DNA of 64,000 nt from Streptomyces sp. WMMB303 (GTDB lineage Bacteria > Actinomycetota > Actinomycetes > Streptomycetales > Streptomycetaceae). The notes beneath the pieces were generated by a model. It was not told the DNA's origin and ran no database searches. It saw nothing but the letters and a program-made list of their open reading frames with translations. The position numbers were made by a program, and so were the translations under genes. This document shows, in pieces, positions 41,720 through 52,044 of this stretch (position 1 is its first letter; every line of letters begins with the position of its first letter). The stretch is taken from NCBI RefSeq assembly GCF_029351045.1, contig NZ_JARKIN010000001.1, positions 5,177,001 through 5,241,000 on the forward strand, in the 5' to 3' direction.

Positions 41720-42619
41720 CTACGACCCGGTCCCGTCCTGCTCGAGGCCGTGCTGCCGGTCGGGGGCCACTTGCTCCTCGGCGCCGCGCTGCCCGACTCC
41801 GTCGTGCGGCGCCGCCCCGGGGCCCGGCCGCCAGTGGCCGTCCGCGCCCGGCTCCCAGCCCAGAGCCGCCAGGGCGGCTCTGTCGTGCTTGTCGAGAGCT
41901 TCGGGGGCGCAGCGTTCGACCAGGTCGGGGCGGTTGCCGACCGTCCGTTCGAAGGCCTGGTCGCGGCGCCAGCGCGCGATCCTGCCGTGGTGACCGCTCA
42001 GCAGCACCTCCGGAATGCCCCGTCCGCGCCACTCGGGCGGCTTGGTGTAGACGGGTCCCTCCAGCAGATTCGCCATCGTGCCGGGTGCGAAGGAGTCGTC
42101 CTGGTGGGAGGCGGCGTTGCCGAGCACACCGGGCAGCAGCCGCGCGACCGCTTCGACCATGACGAGGACGGGTGCCTCGCCACCGGCGAGGACGTAGTCC
42201 CCGATGGAGACCTCGCGCACGTCGAACCGTTCCGCGTACTCCTCGATGACGCGGCGGTCGATGCCCTCGTACCGCGCGGGCGTGAAGACGAGCCAGGGCT
42301 TGCCCGCCAGCTCGACCGCCAGCTCCTGGGTGAACGGCTGCCCGCTGGGGGTGGGGACGACGAGCACCGGGGAGTCCTGGTCCGGCCGGCCTGTGGCCAG
42401 CACCTCGTCCAGTGCCTCGCCCCAGGGCTCGGGCTTCATGACCATGCCGGGGCCGCCGCCGTACGGGGTGTCGTCGACGGTGTGGTGCCGGTCGTGCGTC
42501 CAGGCGCGCAGGTCGTGGACGCGCACGTCCAGCACTCCGCGCGCCCGCGCCTTGCCGACCAGGGAGACGTTCAGCGGCTCCAGGTACTCGGGGAAGATCG
42601 TGACGACGTCGAGCCTCAC
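41720..42619 (-). CDS. trmD: tRNA (guanine-N1)-methyltransferase
   Basis: This 299-residue SPOUT methyltransferase makes m1G37 in tRNA. It begins MRLDVVTIFPEYL and has PYGGGPGMVMKPEP, the knotted YEGIDRRVIEEY segment, IGDYVLAGGE and the LLSGHHGRIARWRRDQA region. About 40 poorly conserved residues form the C-terminus. The GTG at 42619 overlaps the rimM stop (GTGA), so the pair is coupled. Confidence 0.96.
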   Translation of the reverse strand: MRLDVVTIFPEYLEPLNVSLVGKARARGVLDVRVHDLRAWTHDRHHTVDDTPYGGGPGMVMKPEPWGEALDEVLATGRPDQDSPVLVVPTPSGQPFTQELAVELAGKPWLVFTPARYEGIDRRVIEEYAERFDVREVSIGDYVLAGGEAPVLVMVEAVARLLPGVLGNAASHQDDSFAPGTMANLLEGPVYTKPPEWRGRGIPEVLLSGHHGRIARWRRDQAFERTVGNRPDLVERCAPEALDKHDRAALAALGWEPGADGHWRPGPGAAPHDGVGQRGAEEQVAPDRQHGLEQDGTGS

Positions 42620-43239
42620 CGGGTGCTCCCCTGGCCGGGGTCCTCGGCGTCCGGCGCCGAGGGGGTGGCCGGACCCCCGGACGGCTCCCCGGACGCGGGT
42701 TCCCCCTTCTCCGGCTCCGCGTCCGCGGGCTCCTCGCCGAGCAGCCCGGGAGGCGGGTCGACGAGCGCGCGCTGGGCCTCCAGGTCGATCTCCGGGACGA
42801 TCTCGGAGACGAACGGGATCAGGGCCTCACCGCCGTCCGCGCGCCGCACCACGAGCAGGTCCTGGGCCGGCAGATGCGCGACGCTCTCGATCCGCCCGAC
42901 GACCGTCCCGTCCCCGGTGACGACCTCCAGGTCGACCAACTGGTGGTCGTAGAACTCCTCCGGGTCCTCGGGGGTCTCGTCCGGGTCGACCTCGGCGACG
43001 AGCAGCGTGTTGCGCAGGGCCTCGGCGGCGGTGCGGTCCCCCACGCCCTCGAAGCGCAGCAGCAGCCGTCCGCTGTGCACCCGCCCGGTGGCCACGGTGA
43101 GCGGCCCGACGGCGGCCGGTTCGGTGGCCAGCACCGCGCCGGGGCCGAGCCGCAGTTCCGGCTCGTCGGTCCTGACCTCGACCGTGACCTCGCCCTTGAT
43201 GCCGTGGGCGCGGCCGATCCGCGCGACGACTAGCTGCAC
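42616..43239 (-). CDS. rimM: 16S rRNA processing protein RimM
   Basis: This 207-residue protein binds S19 and aids 30S maturation. The N-terminal RimM domain (QLVVARIGRAHGIKGEVTV) and the PRC-barrel region (EEFYDHQLVDLEVVTGDG, ALIPFVSEIVPEID) are clear. The C-terminal 45 residues are Pro/Glu/Ser-rich and disordered. GTG at 43239 has GGAGAAG upstream at a good distance. A terminator separates it from the KH gene. Confidence 0.95.
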   Translation of the reverse strand: MQLVVARIGRAHGIKGEVTVEVRTDEPELRLGPGAVLATEPAAVGPLTVATGRVHSGRLLLRFEGVGDRTAAEALRNTLLVAEVDPDETPEDPEEFYDHQLVDLEVVTGDGTVVGRIESVAHLPAQDLLVVRRADGGEALIPFVSEIVPEIDLEAQRALVDPPPGLLGEEPADAEPEKGEPASGEPSGGPATPSAPDAEDPGQGSTR

Positions 43240-43322
43240 TGTGCTTCTCCGTGCTCGGTTCGGTACTCGGTGGGTGTCCGCGGTCCCGGGGCGGTGTGTG
43301 GACCGGGGGTCCGGGCGCGACA

Positions 43323-43360
43323 ACGGGCCGGGGACGGCTTGGCTGCCGTCCCCGGCCCGT
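43323..43360 (-). terminator. Hairpin terminator between khpA and rimM
   Basis: A perfect 16-bp stem (43323-43338 with 43345-43360) with a TTGGCT loop begins 21 bases after the KH gene stop. It divides rpsP-KH from rimM-trmD. Confidence 0.78.
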
Positions 43361-43381
43361 GCCGGTGCTGCATGCTGCGCT

Positions 43382-43621
43382 TCAGTGGACCTGGTCCACG
43401 TCGACGAGGTCGACGCGGATGCCCCGGCCGCCGAGCGCTCCCACGACGGTGCGCAGAGCACGCGCGGTGCGGCCGTTGCGGCCGATCACCTTGCCGAGAT
43501 CGTCGGGGTGCACCCGGACCTCGAGCACACGTCCGCGACGGAGGTTGCGGGACGCGATCTGCACCTCGTCGGGGTGGTCGACGATGCCCTTCACCAGGTG
43601 CTCGAGGGCCTCCTCGAGCAT
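43382..43621 (-). CDS. khpA: KH-domain RNA-binding protein
   Basis: This 79-residue single KH-domain protein (UPF0109/KhpA type) binds RNA through the GRNG loop in KVIGRNGRTARALRTVV. It follows rpsP by two bases in the usual rpsP-khpA-rimM-trmD order. In other bacteria KhpA pairs with KhpB to regulate RNA linked to cell growth; here that is inferred. Confidence 0.93.
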   Translation of the reverse strand: MLEEALEHLVKGIVDHPDEVQIASRNLRRGRVLEVRVHPDDLGKVIGRNGRTARALRTVVGALGGRGIRVDLVDVDQVH

Positions 43622-43623
43622 CC

Positions 43624-44076
43624 TCAGGCCTCGGTCGACTCGGTGGCGGTGGCCGAAGCGTCGGCCCCGTCCGCCTTCTTGTCGGCCTTGTCAGCCTTCT
43701 TGGCCTTGGGGGTGATGGCCTCACCCTTGGGCTCGTCGGCGGACTCCTTGGCGGCGGCCTCGAACAGGGCGCGCTTGTCGGCCTTGGGCTCGGCGACCTT
43801 CATCGGCTCCGGGGCGGGCAGCCCCTTGAACTTCTGCCAGTCGCCGGTGACCTTGAGGATGGCCTCGACGGGCTCGGTCGGCTGGGCGCCGACGCTGAGC
43901 CAGTACTGCGCACGCTCCGAGTCGACCTCGATGCGCGAGGGGTTCTGCACCGGGTGGTACAGGCCGATCTCCTCGATGGCCCGGCCGTCGCGGCGGGTGC
44001 GGGAGTCGGCGACGATGATGCGGTAGTGAGGCGAACGGATCTTGCCCAGACGCTTCAGCTTGATCTTGACTGCCAC
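43624..44076 (-). CDS. rpsP: 30S ribosomal protein S16
   Basis: This 150-residue S16 begins VAVKIKLKRLGKIRSPHYRI and has RRDGRAIEEIGLYHP. The body is about 85 residues; the rest is an Ala/Lys/Glu/Asp-rich tail (AKKADKADKKADGADAS) that is typical of streptomycete S16. GTG at 44076 has GGAGA upstream at 10 bases. Confidence 0.96.
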   Translation of the reverse strand: MAVKIKLKRLGKIRSPHYRIIVADSRTRRDGRAIEEIGLYHPVQNPSRIEVDSERAQYWLSVGAQPTEPVEAILKVTGDWQKFKGLPAPEPMKVAEPKADKRALFEAAAKESADEPKGEAITPKAKKADKADKKADGADASATATESTEA

Positions 44077-44239
44077 GGGTGTGGTGTCTCCTGGTCTTGA
44101 CGTGGGTGGACACGGCGGACTGCCACGTGGGGTTGTAGCGCCGGGTGCCCGAATGGACGCGTCAGCCGGAGGAGAGAGGGGTCCTGTGCGACTGTCGAGT
44201 TCAGCCGACCATGATGCCACACCGCGGAGCCCGGCAGAA

Positions 44240-44297
44240 ACCGCCCCCTTCCCGGCCGCGGCCCGCCCCCTGGGCCCGCGGCCGGGAAGGGGGCGGT
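44240..44297 (-). terminator. Terminator of the SprT-like gene
   Basis: A perfect 22-bp stem (44240-44261 with 44276-44297) closes a 14-base loop, 23 bases beyond the stop of the minus-strand gene at 44321. Confidence 0.82.
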
Positions 44298-44320
44298 GTG
44301 GCGCGCGGCACCGCGGGCGG

Positions 44321-44941
44321 TCAGCCCACGGCCGCCATCGGTTCCGGCTCCGGGACCGGGGCCGTATCGACGGGGATGCGGAACTGCTTGCCGCAGGCCC
44401 CGCACATGATCGGGGCCTGCGCCAGCACGGAGGGGACGACCCGGACGTTGCGCCCGCAGTCACAGACGGCCTTGACACGGACCCCGCCTCCGGAGGAGCC
44501 GTGCCGGGCCGCCGGGCCGCGGAAGCTGCGCCCGGTGTCCGTCTCGGTGGCCGCGCTGTACGCCTTCAGTGCCCGCTGCAGGCGGTCGGCGGTGGGGCGG
44601 TAGCGCCGTCGTGTCTCGGGCGTGAGTACCACGAGGGAGAAGCCGCTGCTGGGATGCGGTTCCTCGGGGTGGTCGAGACCGAGCTCCACGGCGATCGCCA
44701 GGAAGCGGCGGTTGTGGTAGCGGCCGGCCCGCGAGGTGTCCCGGACACCGCGGGCCGCCGCGATGCCGTGGACCGCCTCGTGGAGCAGCCGTTCGAAGGA
44801 GAGCCCGGTACCGCAGGCGGACGAGGACTCTCCGATGAGTGATTCGGGCGCGGCCAGATCCGGCAGCTCGGGGTGGTGCCGTTGAATGTCGGCCCAGGCG
44901 GCTGCCAGTTCGGCGGCGAGAACTGGTGGTGTCGTGCTCAC
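44321..44941 (-). CDS. SprT-like metalloprotease-fold protein
   Basis: This 206-residue protein has a zinc-binding HEAVHGIAAARGV helix (Hx3H plus active-site Glu) followed by YHNRRFLAIAVELGL, as in SprT-like proteins, and a C-terminal zinc ribbon with Cys pairs in CDCGR and CGACGK. Whether it is an active protease is unproven. GTG at 44941 was used; ATG at 44989 would add 16 residues. It stands alone between rpsP and the GNAT gene. Confidence 0.75.
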   Translation of the reverse strand: MSTTPPVLAAELAAAWADIQRHHPELPDLAAPESLIGESSSACGTGLSFERLLHEAVHGIAAARGVRDTSRAGRYHNRRFLAIAVELGLDHPEEPHPSSGFSLVVLTPETRRRYRPTADRLQRALKAYSAATETDTGRSFRGPAARHGSSGGGVRVKAVCDCGRNVRVVPSVLAQAPIMCGACGKQFRIPVDTAPVPEPEPMAAVG

Positions 44942-45163
44942 GTCGTGCCCAACGAGCGGGAGTGCCCCGGTGTTCCGATTACGGGGCATCGCAAATATTT
45001 TGCACGTACCAGTCAGTTCTCGGTGATGCCCGGGGAGATGGGTGCGGGTGCGCAGATGTACCCCCAAGCCGCACACCCCCCGCAAGCCGGACGTATCACC
45101 GGCGATCCGCGTGCGACCGCCGCCCGCCCGGGTCGTCCCGGTGGGGGCGCTCCCGCGGCGGGC

Positions 45164-45685
45164 TCAGCCCTCCAGGCCGGGCCACTCCTCGACGGTGAGC
45201 GCGAAGCGCTCGTGGTCCCGCCAGGCGTCGTCGATGTAGAGCATCCGCGGCGAGAAGCCCTCGTGCCGGAAGCCGAGCCGCTTGGCCAGGGCCAGGGAGC
45301 GGTCGTTCTCCGGCTGGACGTTGATCTCCAGCCGGTGCAGCCCGAGCCCGTCGGGACCCGACTGGAAGCAGCGGTCCACGACCAGCCGCATGCCCTCGGT
45401 CATCCGGCCGGTACCCGCGTAGGGGACGTAACTGTCGTAGCCGAGGGAGCCGTTGCGGAAGCGCGCGCGGACGATGTTGGCCACGTTCACCCGGCCGACG
45501 AGCCCCTCGTCCTCGCGGTCGAGGATGAGGAAGGTGCGCAGCGCGGGCCCCTGGCGGCGGAGCAGATCGGGGAAGCCGTCCGGCTCGACGGGATTCCACG
45601 GGTGGAGGTGGTCTGCCGAGCGGACGACGGCCTCGCTGTAGAGCTGCTCGTCGGCGGGCCGCGGGGGGCGGATGTATACGCGCAT
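45164..45685 (-). CDS. GNAT family N-acetyltransferase
   Basis: This 173-residue acetyltransferase resembles the RimJ/RimL group, which acetylates N-terminal amino groups or small molecules. It has the acetyl-CoA-binding YAGTGRMTEGMRLVVD segment and EINVQPENDRSLALAKRLGFRHEG. The start at ATG 45685 was preferred; ATG at 45694 is also in frame. It lies 32 bases before ffh in gene order, the two being transcribed the same way. Substrate unknown. Confidence 0.85.
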   Translation of the reverse strand: MRVYIRPPRPADEQLYSEAVVRSADHLHPWNPVEPDGFPDLLRRQGPALRTFLILDREDEGLVGRVNVANIVRARFRNGSLGYDSYVPYAGTGRMTEGMRLVVDRCFQSGPDGLGLHRLEINVQPENDRSLALAKRLGFRHEGFSPRMLYIDDAWRDHERFALTVEEWPGLEG

Positions 45686-45717
45686 GGACGACATCATCCG
45701 CCTTTGCCGCGGCACCC

Positions 45718-47277
<1,560 letters not shown>

Positions 47278-47401
47278 AGCGCTCGTCGGTCCTCGGGTCG
47301 GTGGCGGAGGCAATCTCTGCCAAGGGTAGCCGCCTCGCGGGCGGGACCGGCCCGCCTGTCCGGATCCGGGACTCCTCCCGGCCCGCGCCGGGCACTCGGG
47401 C

Positions 47402-50128
47402 TCAGCGCAGCTCGGCCTCCAGCCGCCGGGCGAGCCGGGCGGCCGCGACCTCGGAGAGCGGGGATCCGGCGGCGTCCGTCACATAGAACGCGTCGACGGC
47501 ATTGGCGCCCAGGGTGCTCACATGGGCGCTGCGGACCAGCACCCCGGCATCCTCCAATGCCCTGCCGATGCGGTGCAACAGGCCGGGGGCGTCCTGGGCC
47601 CGCACCTCCAGGACGGTCGCGGCCGCGGAGTCGGCCGGGGCGACAGTGGCGCGCGGCGGGGGCTGCACGGCGGCGCTGCGGCGCGGCAGGTAGGCGGCCT
47701 CCCGCTCGGCCAGCCGGGCGGCCAGCCGCAGAGAGCCGCCGAGCGCGCGCACCAGATCCTCGCGCAGCCTGGCCGGCTGCGGCAGCGAGCCGTACTGCAC
47801 GGCGACGCGCCAGGTGAGCAGCAGCACCCGCGGGGTCTCCCCGGATGCCGTCCCACCGGCCGGGGCCGTCCCGCCACCCCCGTCCGGGCCGTCGCCTCCT
47901 CGGCCCGGGTCTTCCGGGGCGTCACCGCCCGGACCGTCCGCGCGGCCGTCCGGTGCGCTCCCGGCCAGGGCCGCCAGCTCCACCAGCCGCAGATCGGCGG
48001 CCCGGACGGTCAGCTTGTGCAGCGCCAGCACCCCGGCGACCGCGGGCAGCACCCCGGGCTGCTCGGGCAGCGCCACACGCAGCTCCACGCCGACGGGTTC
48101 GGGTCCGGCGCCGGCGGACGCCGCTTCCCCGTCCGTACGGGATTCCGCCGCCGCCCGGCCGCCGCCGGGGCCGGCCCCCTGCTGGGGCCGCAGGGCGAGG
48201 ACGGGACCGCCGGTGCGCCAGGCCTCCATCGCCAGGCGCTCCCCCTCCGCCGTCAGCTCCTGCCCGCCGGTCTGTTCGGCGACGGCGGCGCCGGAGAGCA
48301 CCGCCGCCACCCGGGAGACCAGGTCGTCGACGAGCGCAGCGCGCCAGGCCGACCAGGCGGCCGGGCCGCTGGCCAGCGCGTCGGCCTCCGTCAGGGCGCG
48401 CAGCAGCTCCAGGGTGCCGTGGGAGCCCACCGCGTCGGCGACGGACCGGATGGTGGCGGGGTCGTCCAGGTTGCGCCGGGTCGCCGTCTCGACCAGCAGC
48501 AGGTGGTGGCGTACCAGGTCGGCCAGCGTCCGGGCGTCGGCGGCGTCGAAGCCGATGCGGGCCGCCAGGTCGCGGGTGATGGTCTCGCCGGTGAGCGAGT
48601 GGTCACCGGGCCATCCCTTGCCGATGTCGTGCAGCAGCGCACCGGTCAGCAGCAGGTCGGGGCGGTGCACGCGGCGGGTGAGCGCCGCCGCCCGTACGGC
48701 GGTCTCGACCAGATGCCGGTCGACCGTGTAGCGGTGCACGGGATTGCGCTGGGGGCGGCAGCGGACCCGCTCCCAGTCGGGCAGCAGGCGGGCGATCAGA
48801 CCGGCCGCGTCCATGGCCTCCCACACCGGAACGGTGGCCCCCCCGGCGCCGAGCAGGGTGACGAACGCCTCGCGGGCCTCGGCGGGCCACGGCACGGGAA
48901 GGTCCGGTGCGGTGCGCGCGAGCTTGCGGACGGCGGGCAGCGCCAGCGGGAGACCGGCCTGGGCTGCCGCCGCGGCGGCGCGCAGCGGCAGCACGGGGTC
49001 GCGGTCGGGCCGGGCGTGCAGGGCCAGTGCCGCCTCGCCCTCGTGCTCCACGACGCCCTCGGCCAGCGGGGTCCGCTCCGGCGCGGGTTGACCCGAGGGG
49101 CGCACCGCGGAGCGCCTGCCGCCGCCCAGCAGGCCGCGCAGCCGCGCACCGCGCGGGGCCGCGGTGCGCGGCCGCAGGACGCGCTCGACCTCGCGCCAGG
49201 TGACGTCGCCGGCGTAGGAGACCGCGCCGGCCGCCTCGTAGACGCGGCGCAGCAGCGTGTCGGCGTCCAGCAGGCCGAGCGCGTCGGCCACCTGGTCCTG
49301 GTCCTGGAGCGCGAGCCGGTCGGTGGCGCGCCCGGTGGTCAGATGCAGCGCGTCGCGCGCGTCGAGGAGGGTGTCCCGGGCCTGCTGGAGCCCCTCCCGA
49401 GGGGCGTCGGCGAGCCAGGAGGCGGCCACGGCGCGCAGTGCGGTCAGGTCGCGCAGTCCGCCGCGGGCCTCCTTCAGGTCGGGCTCCAGCAGGAATCGCA
49501 GCTCGCCGTGGCGCCGGGCCCGCTCGGTGGCGTAGTCACGCAGCTCCGGCAGCCTGGTGCGGGCCTGGGCACGCCACCTGCCGAGCGCGGCGGTGCGCAA
49601 CTGCGCCGTGAGGTCCGCGTCCCCGGCCAGGTGGCGGGCCTCCAGCAGTCCGAGCTGCACCTTGAGGTCGTCGGCCGCGGCGGTGCGCGCCTGATCCGGG
49701 GTGCGGACGGAGTGGTCGAGGGCGAGGCCGAGGTCCCAGACGGGGTACCAGAGGCGGTCGGCGAGGGCGGCCAGGGCGGCGGCGTCGGTGCTGCCGTCGT
49801 GCAGCAGGAGCAGATCGAGGTCGCTGCGCGGGGAGAGTTCGCCGTGCCCGTATCCGCCGACGGCCACCAGTGAGGTCCCGGCGGGCGCGTCGGAGCCGAA
49901 GAGCTCGGCGAGCCACTGGTCGGTCAGTGCGGACAGGGCGCGGCGCCGCTCGGGGCCGGAGAGTTCGGTGTCCTGCAGGAGCCGCACCCGGGCTGCCGCG
50001 TAGCCCTCGTCCGCGTCGCGGGGGTCCGCTCCCGGGCACGCGCGCGTGCCCGGGAGGCCGCCCCCCGCGGACCGTCCGGTGCCGTCCGGTACCGGTGCTC
50101 CCGCAGGGGCCGTCGCCGCGTCCCTCAC
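47402..50128 (-). CDS. glnD: PII nucleotidyltransferase/hydrolase GlnD
   Basis: This 908-residue bifunctional enzyme senses glutamine and modifies PII. The N-terminal nucleotidyltransferase motif GGYGHGELSPRSDLDLLLLH, the HD hydrolase motif LLHDIGKG and two C-terminal ACT regions (GVELRVALPEQPGVLPAVAG and LEVRAQDAPGLLHRIGRALE) are in order. An insertion of about 60 Gly/Asp/Pro-rich residues splits the first ACT region. In streptomycetes the enzyme adenylylates rather than uridylylates PII. GTG at 50128 overlaps the glnB stop (GTGA). Confidence 0.95.
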   Translation of the reverse strand: MRDAATAPAGAPVPDGTGRSAGGGLPGTRACPGADPRDADEGYAAARVRLLQDTELSGPERRRALSALTDQWLAELFGSDAPAGTSLVAVGGYGHGELSPRSDLDLLLLHDGSTDAAALAALADRLWYPVWDLGLALDHSVRTPDQARTAAADDLKVQLGLLEARHLAGDADLTAQLRTAALGRWRAQARTRLPELRDYATERARRHGELRFLLEPDLKEARGGLRDLTALRAVAASWLADAPREGLQQARDTLLDARDALHLTTGRATDRLALQDQDQVADALGLLDADTLLRRVYEAAGAVSYAGDVTWREVERVLRPRTAAPRGARLRGLLGGGRRSAVRPSGQPAPERTPLAEGVVEHEGEAALALHARPDRDPVLPLRAAAAAAQAGLPLALPAVRKLARTAPDLPVPWPAEAREAFVTLLGAGGATVPVWEAMDAAGLIARLLPDWERVRCRPQRNPVHRYTVDRHLVETAVRAAALTRRVHRPDLLLTGALLHDIGKGWPGDHSLTGETITRDLAARIGFDAADARTLADLVRHHLLLVETATRRNLDDPATIRSVADAVGSHGTLELLRALTEADALASGPAAWSAWRAALVDDLVSRVAAVLSGAAVAEQTGGQELTAEGERLAMEAWRTGGPVLALRPQQGAGPGGGRAAAESRTDGEAASAGAGPEPVGVELRVALPEQPGVLPAVAGVLALHKLTVRAADLRLVELAALAGSAPDGRADGPGGDAPEDPGRGGDGPDGGGGTAPAGGTASGETPRVLLLTWRVAVQYGSLPQPARLREDLVRALGGSLRLAARLAEREAAYLPRRSAAVQPPPRATVAPADSAAATVLEVRAQDAPGLLHRIGRALEDAGVLVRSAHVSTLGANAVDAFYVTDAAGSPLSEVAAARLARRLEAELR

Positions 50129-50463
50129 AGCGCGTCCGGTCCCCGCTCGCCCGTGCGCACCCGGACGGCGGTCTCGACGGGGACGGTCCACACCTTCCCG
50201 TCGCCGATCTTTCCGGTGCGTGCGGCCTTGACGACGAGCTCCAGGAGCTGTTCGGCGTCCTCGTCCTCGGCCAGCACCTCGATGCGGATCTTGGGGACGA
50301 GGTCGACGGTGTACTCGGCGCCCCGGTAGACCTCGGTGTGCCCGCGCTGCCGCCCGTAGCCGCTGGCCTCGGTGACGGTGAGGCCCTGGACGCCGAAGGC
50401 CCGCAGCGCCTCCTTCACCTCGTCGAGCTGGTAGGGCTTGATCACGGCGGTGATGAGCTTCAT
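50125..50463 (-). CDS. glnB: Nitrogen regulatory protein PII
   Basis: This 112-residue PII trimer subunit integrates 2-oxoglutarate, ATP and nitrogen status. The T loop holds Tyr51 in YRGAEYTVDLVPK, the usual modification site. The C-terminal KIGDGKVWTVPVETAVRVRTGERG is intact. Its ATG overlaps the amt stop (ATGA), and its own stop overlaps glnD, so amt-glnB-glnD is one coupled unit. Confidence 0.97.
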   Translation of the reverse strand: MKLITAVIKPYQLDEVKEALRAFGVQGLTVTEASGYGRQRGHTEVYRGAEYTVDLVPKIRIEVLAEDEDAEQLLELVVKAARTGKIGDGKVWTVPVETAVRVRTGERGPDAL

Positions 50464-51785
50464 GCGTCCACCTTGCTGTCGTGGCTGTCGTGACGGGCGC
50501 TGTCCGCCCGCGGGCCCTGCGCGGCCGTGGTCCCACCGGCGGCGGATCCGGCGGCCGCGGGGCCGCTCCGGTCGCGGACCGAGGAGCCGCCGACGGCGCT
50601 GAAGTCGTACGCCGTCTCGGCGTGGAACGCCTGGTCGACCCCGGCCGCCTCGTCGTCCGGGTCGGCGCGGAAGCCCATCGTGGCGTGCACGAGCTTGGCC
50701 AGCAGCCAGGAGACCACGAAGGAGAAGGCCATCACCGAGCCGGCGCCGAGCGCCTGCTTGCCGAACTGGGTGAGGCCGCCCACGCCGTCCACGGCCAGGA
50801 AGCCGACCAGCAGGGTGCCGATGACGCCGCCGACCAGGTGCACGCCGACCACGTCCAGCGAGTCGTCGAAGCCGAGCTTGTACTTGAGGCTGACCGCCCA
50901 CGAGCAGACCGCGCCCGCGACGACGCCGATCAGCAGCGCGCCCATGGCGTTGACCGCGGCGCCGGAGGGGGTGATCGCCACCAGCCCGGCCACGGCACCG
51001 GAGGCGGCGCCCAGCGTGGTGAACGCGCCGTGCTTCACCCGCTCGTAGACCAGCCAGCCGAGCATGGCGGCCGCGGTGGCGAGCTGGGTGTTGAGCGCCA
51101 TGTTGGCGGCGGTGCCGTCGGCGGCGAGCTCCGAACCGGCGTTGAAGCCGAACCAGCCGAACCACAGCAGTGCGGCACCGAGCATCACCAGGGGCAGGCT
51201 GTGCGGACGCATCGGGTCCTTCTTGAAGCCGATGCGCCTGCCGACGACGAGCACGGCGGCCAGCGCGCCGACACCGGCGTTGATGTGCACGGCGGTACCG
51301 CCCGCGAAGTCGATGACCTCGAGGTCGTAGAGCCAGCCGCCCTCGGCCCACACCCAGTGCGCGACGGGGAAGTAGACGACCGTCACCCAGAGGGTGAGGA
51401 ACACCGCCCAGGCGCTGAATTTCACCCGATCGGCGAGGGCACCGCTCATCAGTGCGGGCGTGATGATCGCGAACATCATCTGGAAGAGGACGAAGGCGAA
51501 GACAGGAATGCCGCCTTTCCCGGTGAGGGAGTCGGCTGAGATGCCCTTGAGGCCGACGAAGTCCAGATTGCCGACGACTCCGCCGGTGTCCGGGCCGAAA
51601 GCCAGCGAATAGCCGTAGAGCACCCACAGCACGCTGACGATCGCCAGCGAGATGAAGGACATCATCAGCATGTTCAGGGCGCTTTTCACCCGGACCATGC
51701 CGCCGTAGAAGAAGGCGAGGCCAGGCGTCATGACCATCACCAAGAACGCACTGACCAAGACGAAAGTGGTATCCGCGCCGTTCAC
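50460..51785 (-). CDS. amtB: Ammonium transporter Amt
   Basis: This 441-residue ammonium channel has about 11 transmembrane helices and the Amt signature DFAGGTAVHINAGVGALAAV. A hydrophilic tail of about 50 residues rich in Gly/Ala/Ser/Asp closes it. GTG at 51785 begins NGADTTFVLVSAFLV. Upstream sequence contains GlnR-like half sites, in keeping with induction under nitrogen limitation. Confidence 0.96.
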   Translation of the reverse strand: MNGADTTFVLVSAFLVMVMTPGLAFFYGGMVRVKSALNMLMMSFISLAIVSVLWVLYGYSLAFGPDTGGVVGNLDFVGLKGISADSLTGKGGIPVFAFVLFQMMFAIITPALMSGALADRVKFSAWAVFLTLWVTVVYFPVAHWVWAEGGWLYDLEVIDFAGGTAVHINAGVGALAAVLVVGRRIGFKKDPMRPHSLPLVMLGAALLWFGWFGFNAGSELAADGTAANMALNTQLATAAAMLGWLVYERVKHGAFTTLGAASGAVAGLVAITPSGAAVNAMGALLIGVVAGAVCSWAVSLKYKLGFDDSLDVVGVHLVGGVIGTLLVGFLAVDGVGGLTQFGKQALGAGSVMAFSFVVSWLLAKLVHATMGFRADPDDEAAGVDQAFHAETAYDFSAVGGSSVRDRSGPAAAGSAAGGTTAAQGPRADSARHDSHDSKVDA

Positions 51786-51879
51786 TGTGGGCGTCTCCTC
51801 GGGGTCGCGGTCCTGCCGGGGGCCGGATCGTAGGGGCGCCTCCCGGCCGAAGAAGGAGGGAGGGCGGACTGAATGCCAG

Positions 51880-51951
51880 GTTTCCGAAGCCCGGTTTCCG
51901 CCGTCGCCCCCGAGTGTTTCCAGGCCGTGAAAACCGGCCCGCCGCTGTTAC
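51880..51951 (-). promoter_or_regulatory. Candidate GlnR-binding region of the amtB operon
   Basis: On the minus strand GTAAC (51951-51947) is followed by TTCAC, six bases, GAAAC (51931-51916), a near match to the GTnAC-N6-GAAAC GlnR half-site pair. Two further GAAAC words occur at 51898-51894 and 51884-51880, the first exactly 22 bases from the earlier one. Spacing to GTAAC is two bases short of the ideal, so this is a candidate only. Confidence 0.45.
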
Positions 51952-52044
51952 GAGGAGATGAAGCGCGGCTTTCCGCGCGGGAACGCGTCTACGCTGCGCT
52001 GCCCGATGGCTGTCCGCCGTGGATGCTGTCGCCGCTCGGGAGGG

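Noticed and set aside
41148..42032. 294-residue version of rplS
   Set aside because: L19 begins at 41498; the extra N-terminal part overlaps trmD and has shadow composition.
47522..49873. 783-residue open frame opposite glnD
   Set aside because: It is a compositional shadow with no recognisable motif; glnD has all its domains on the other strand.
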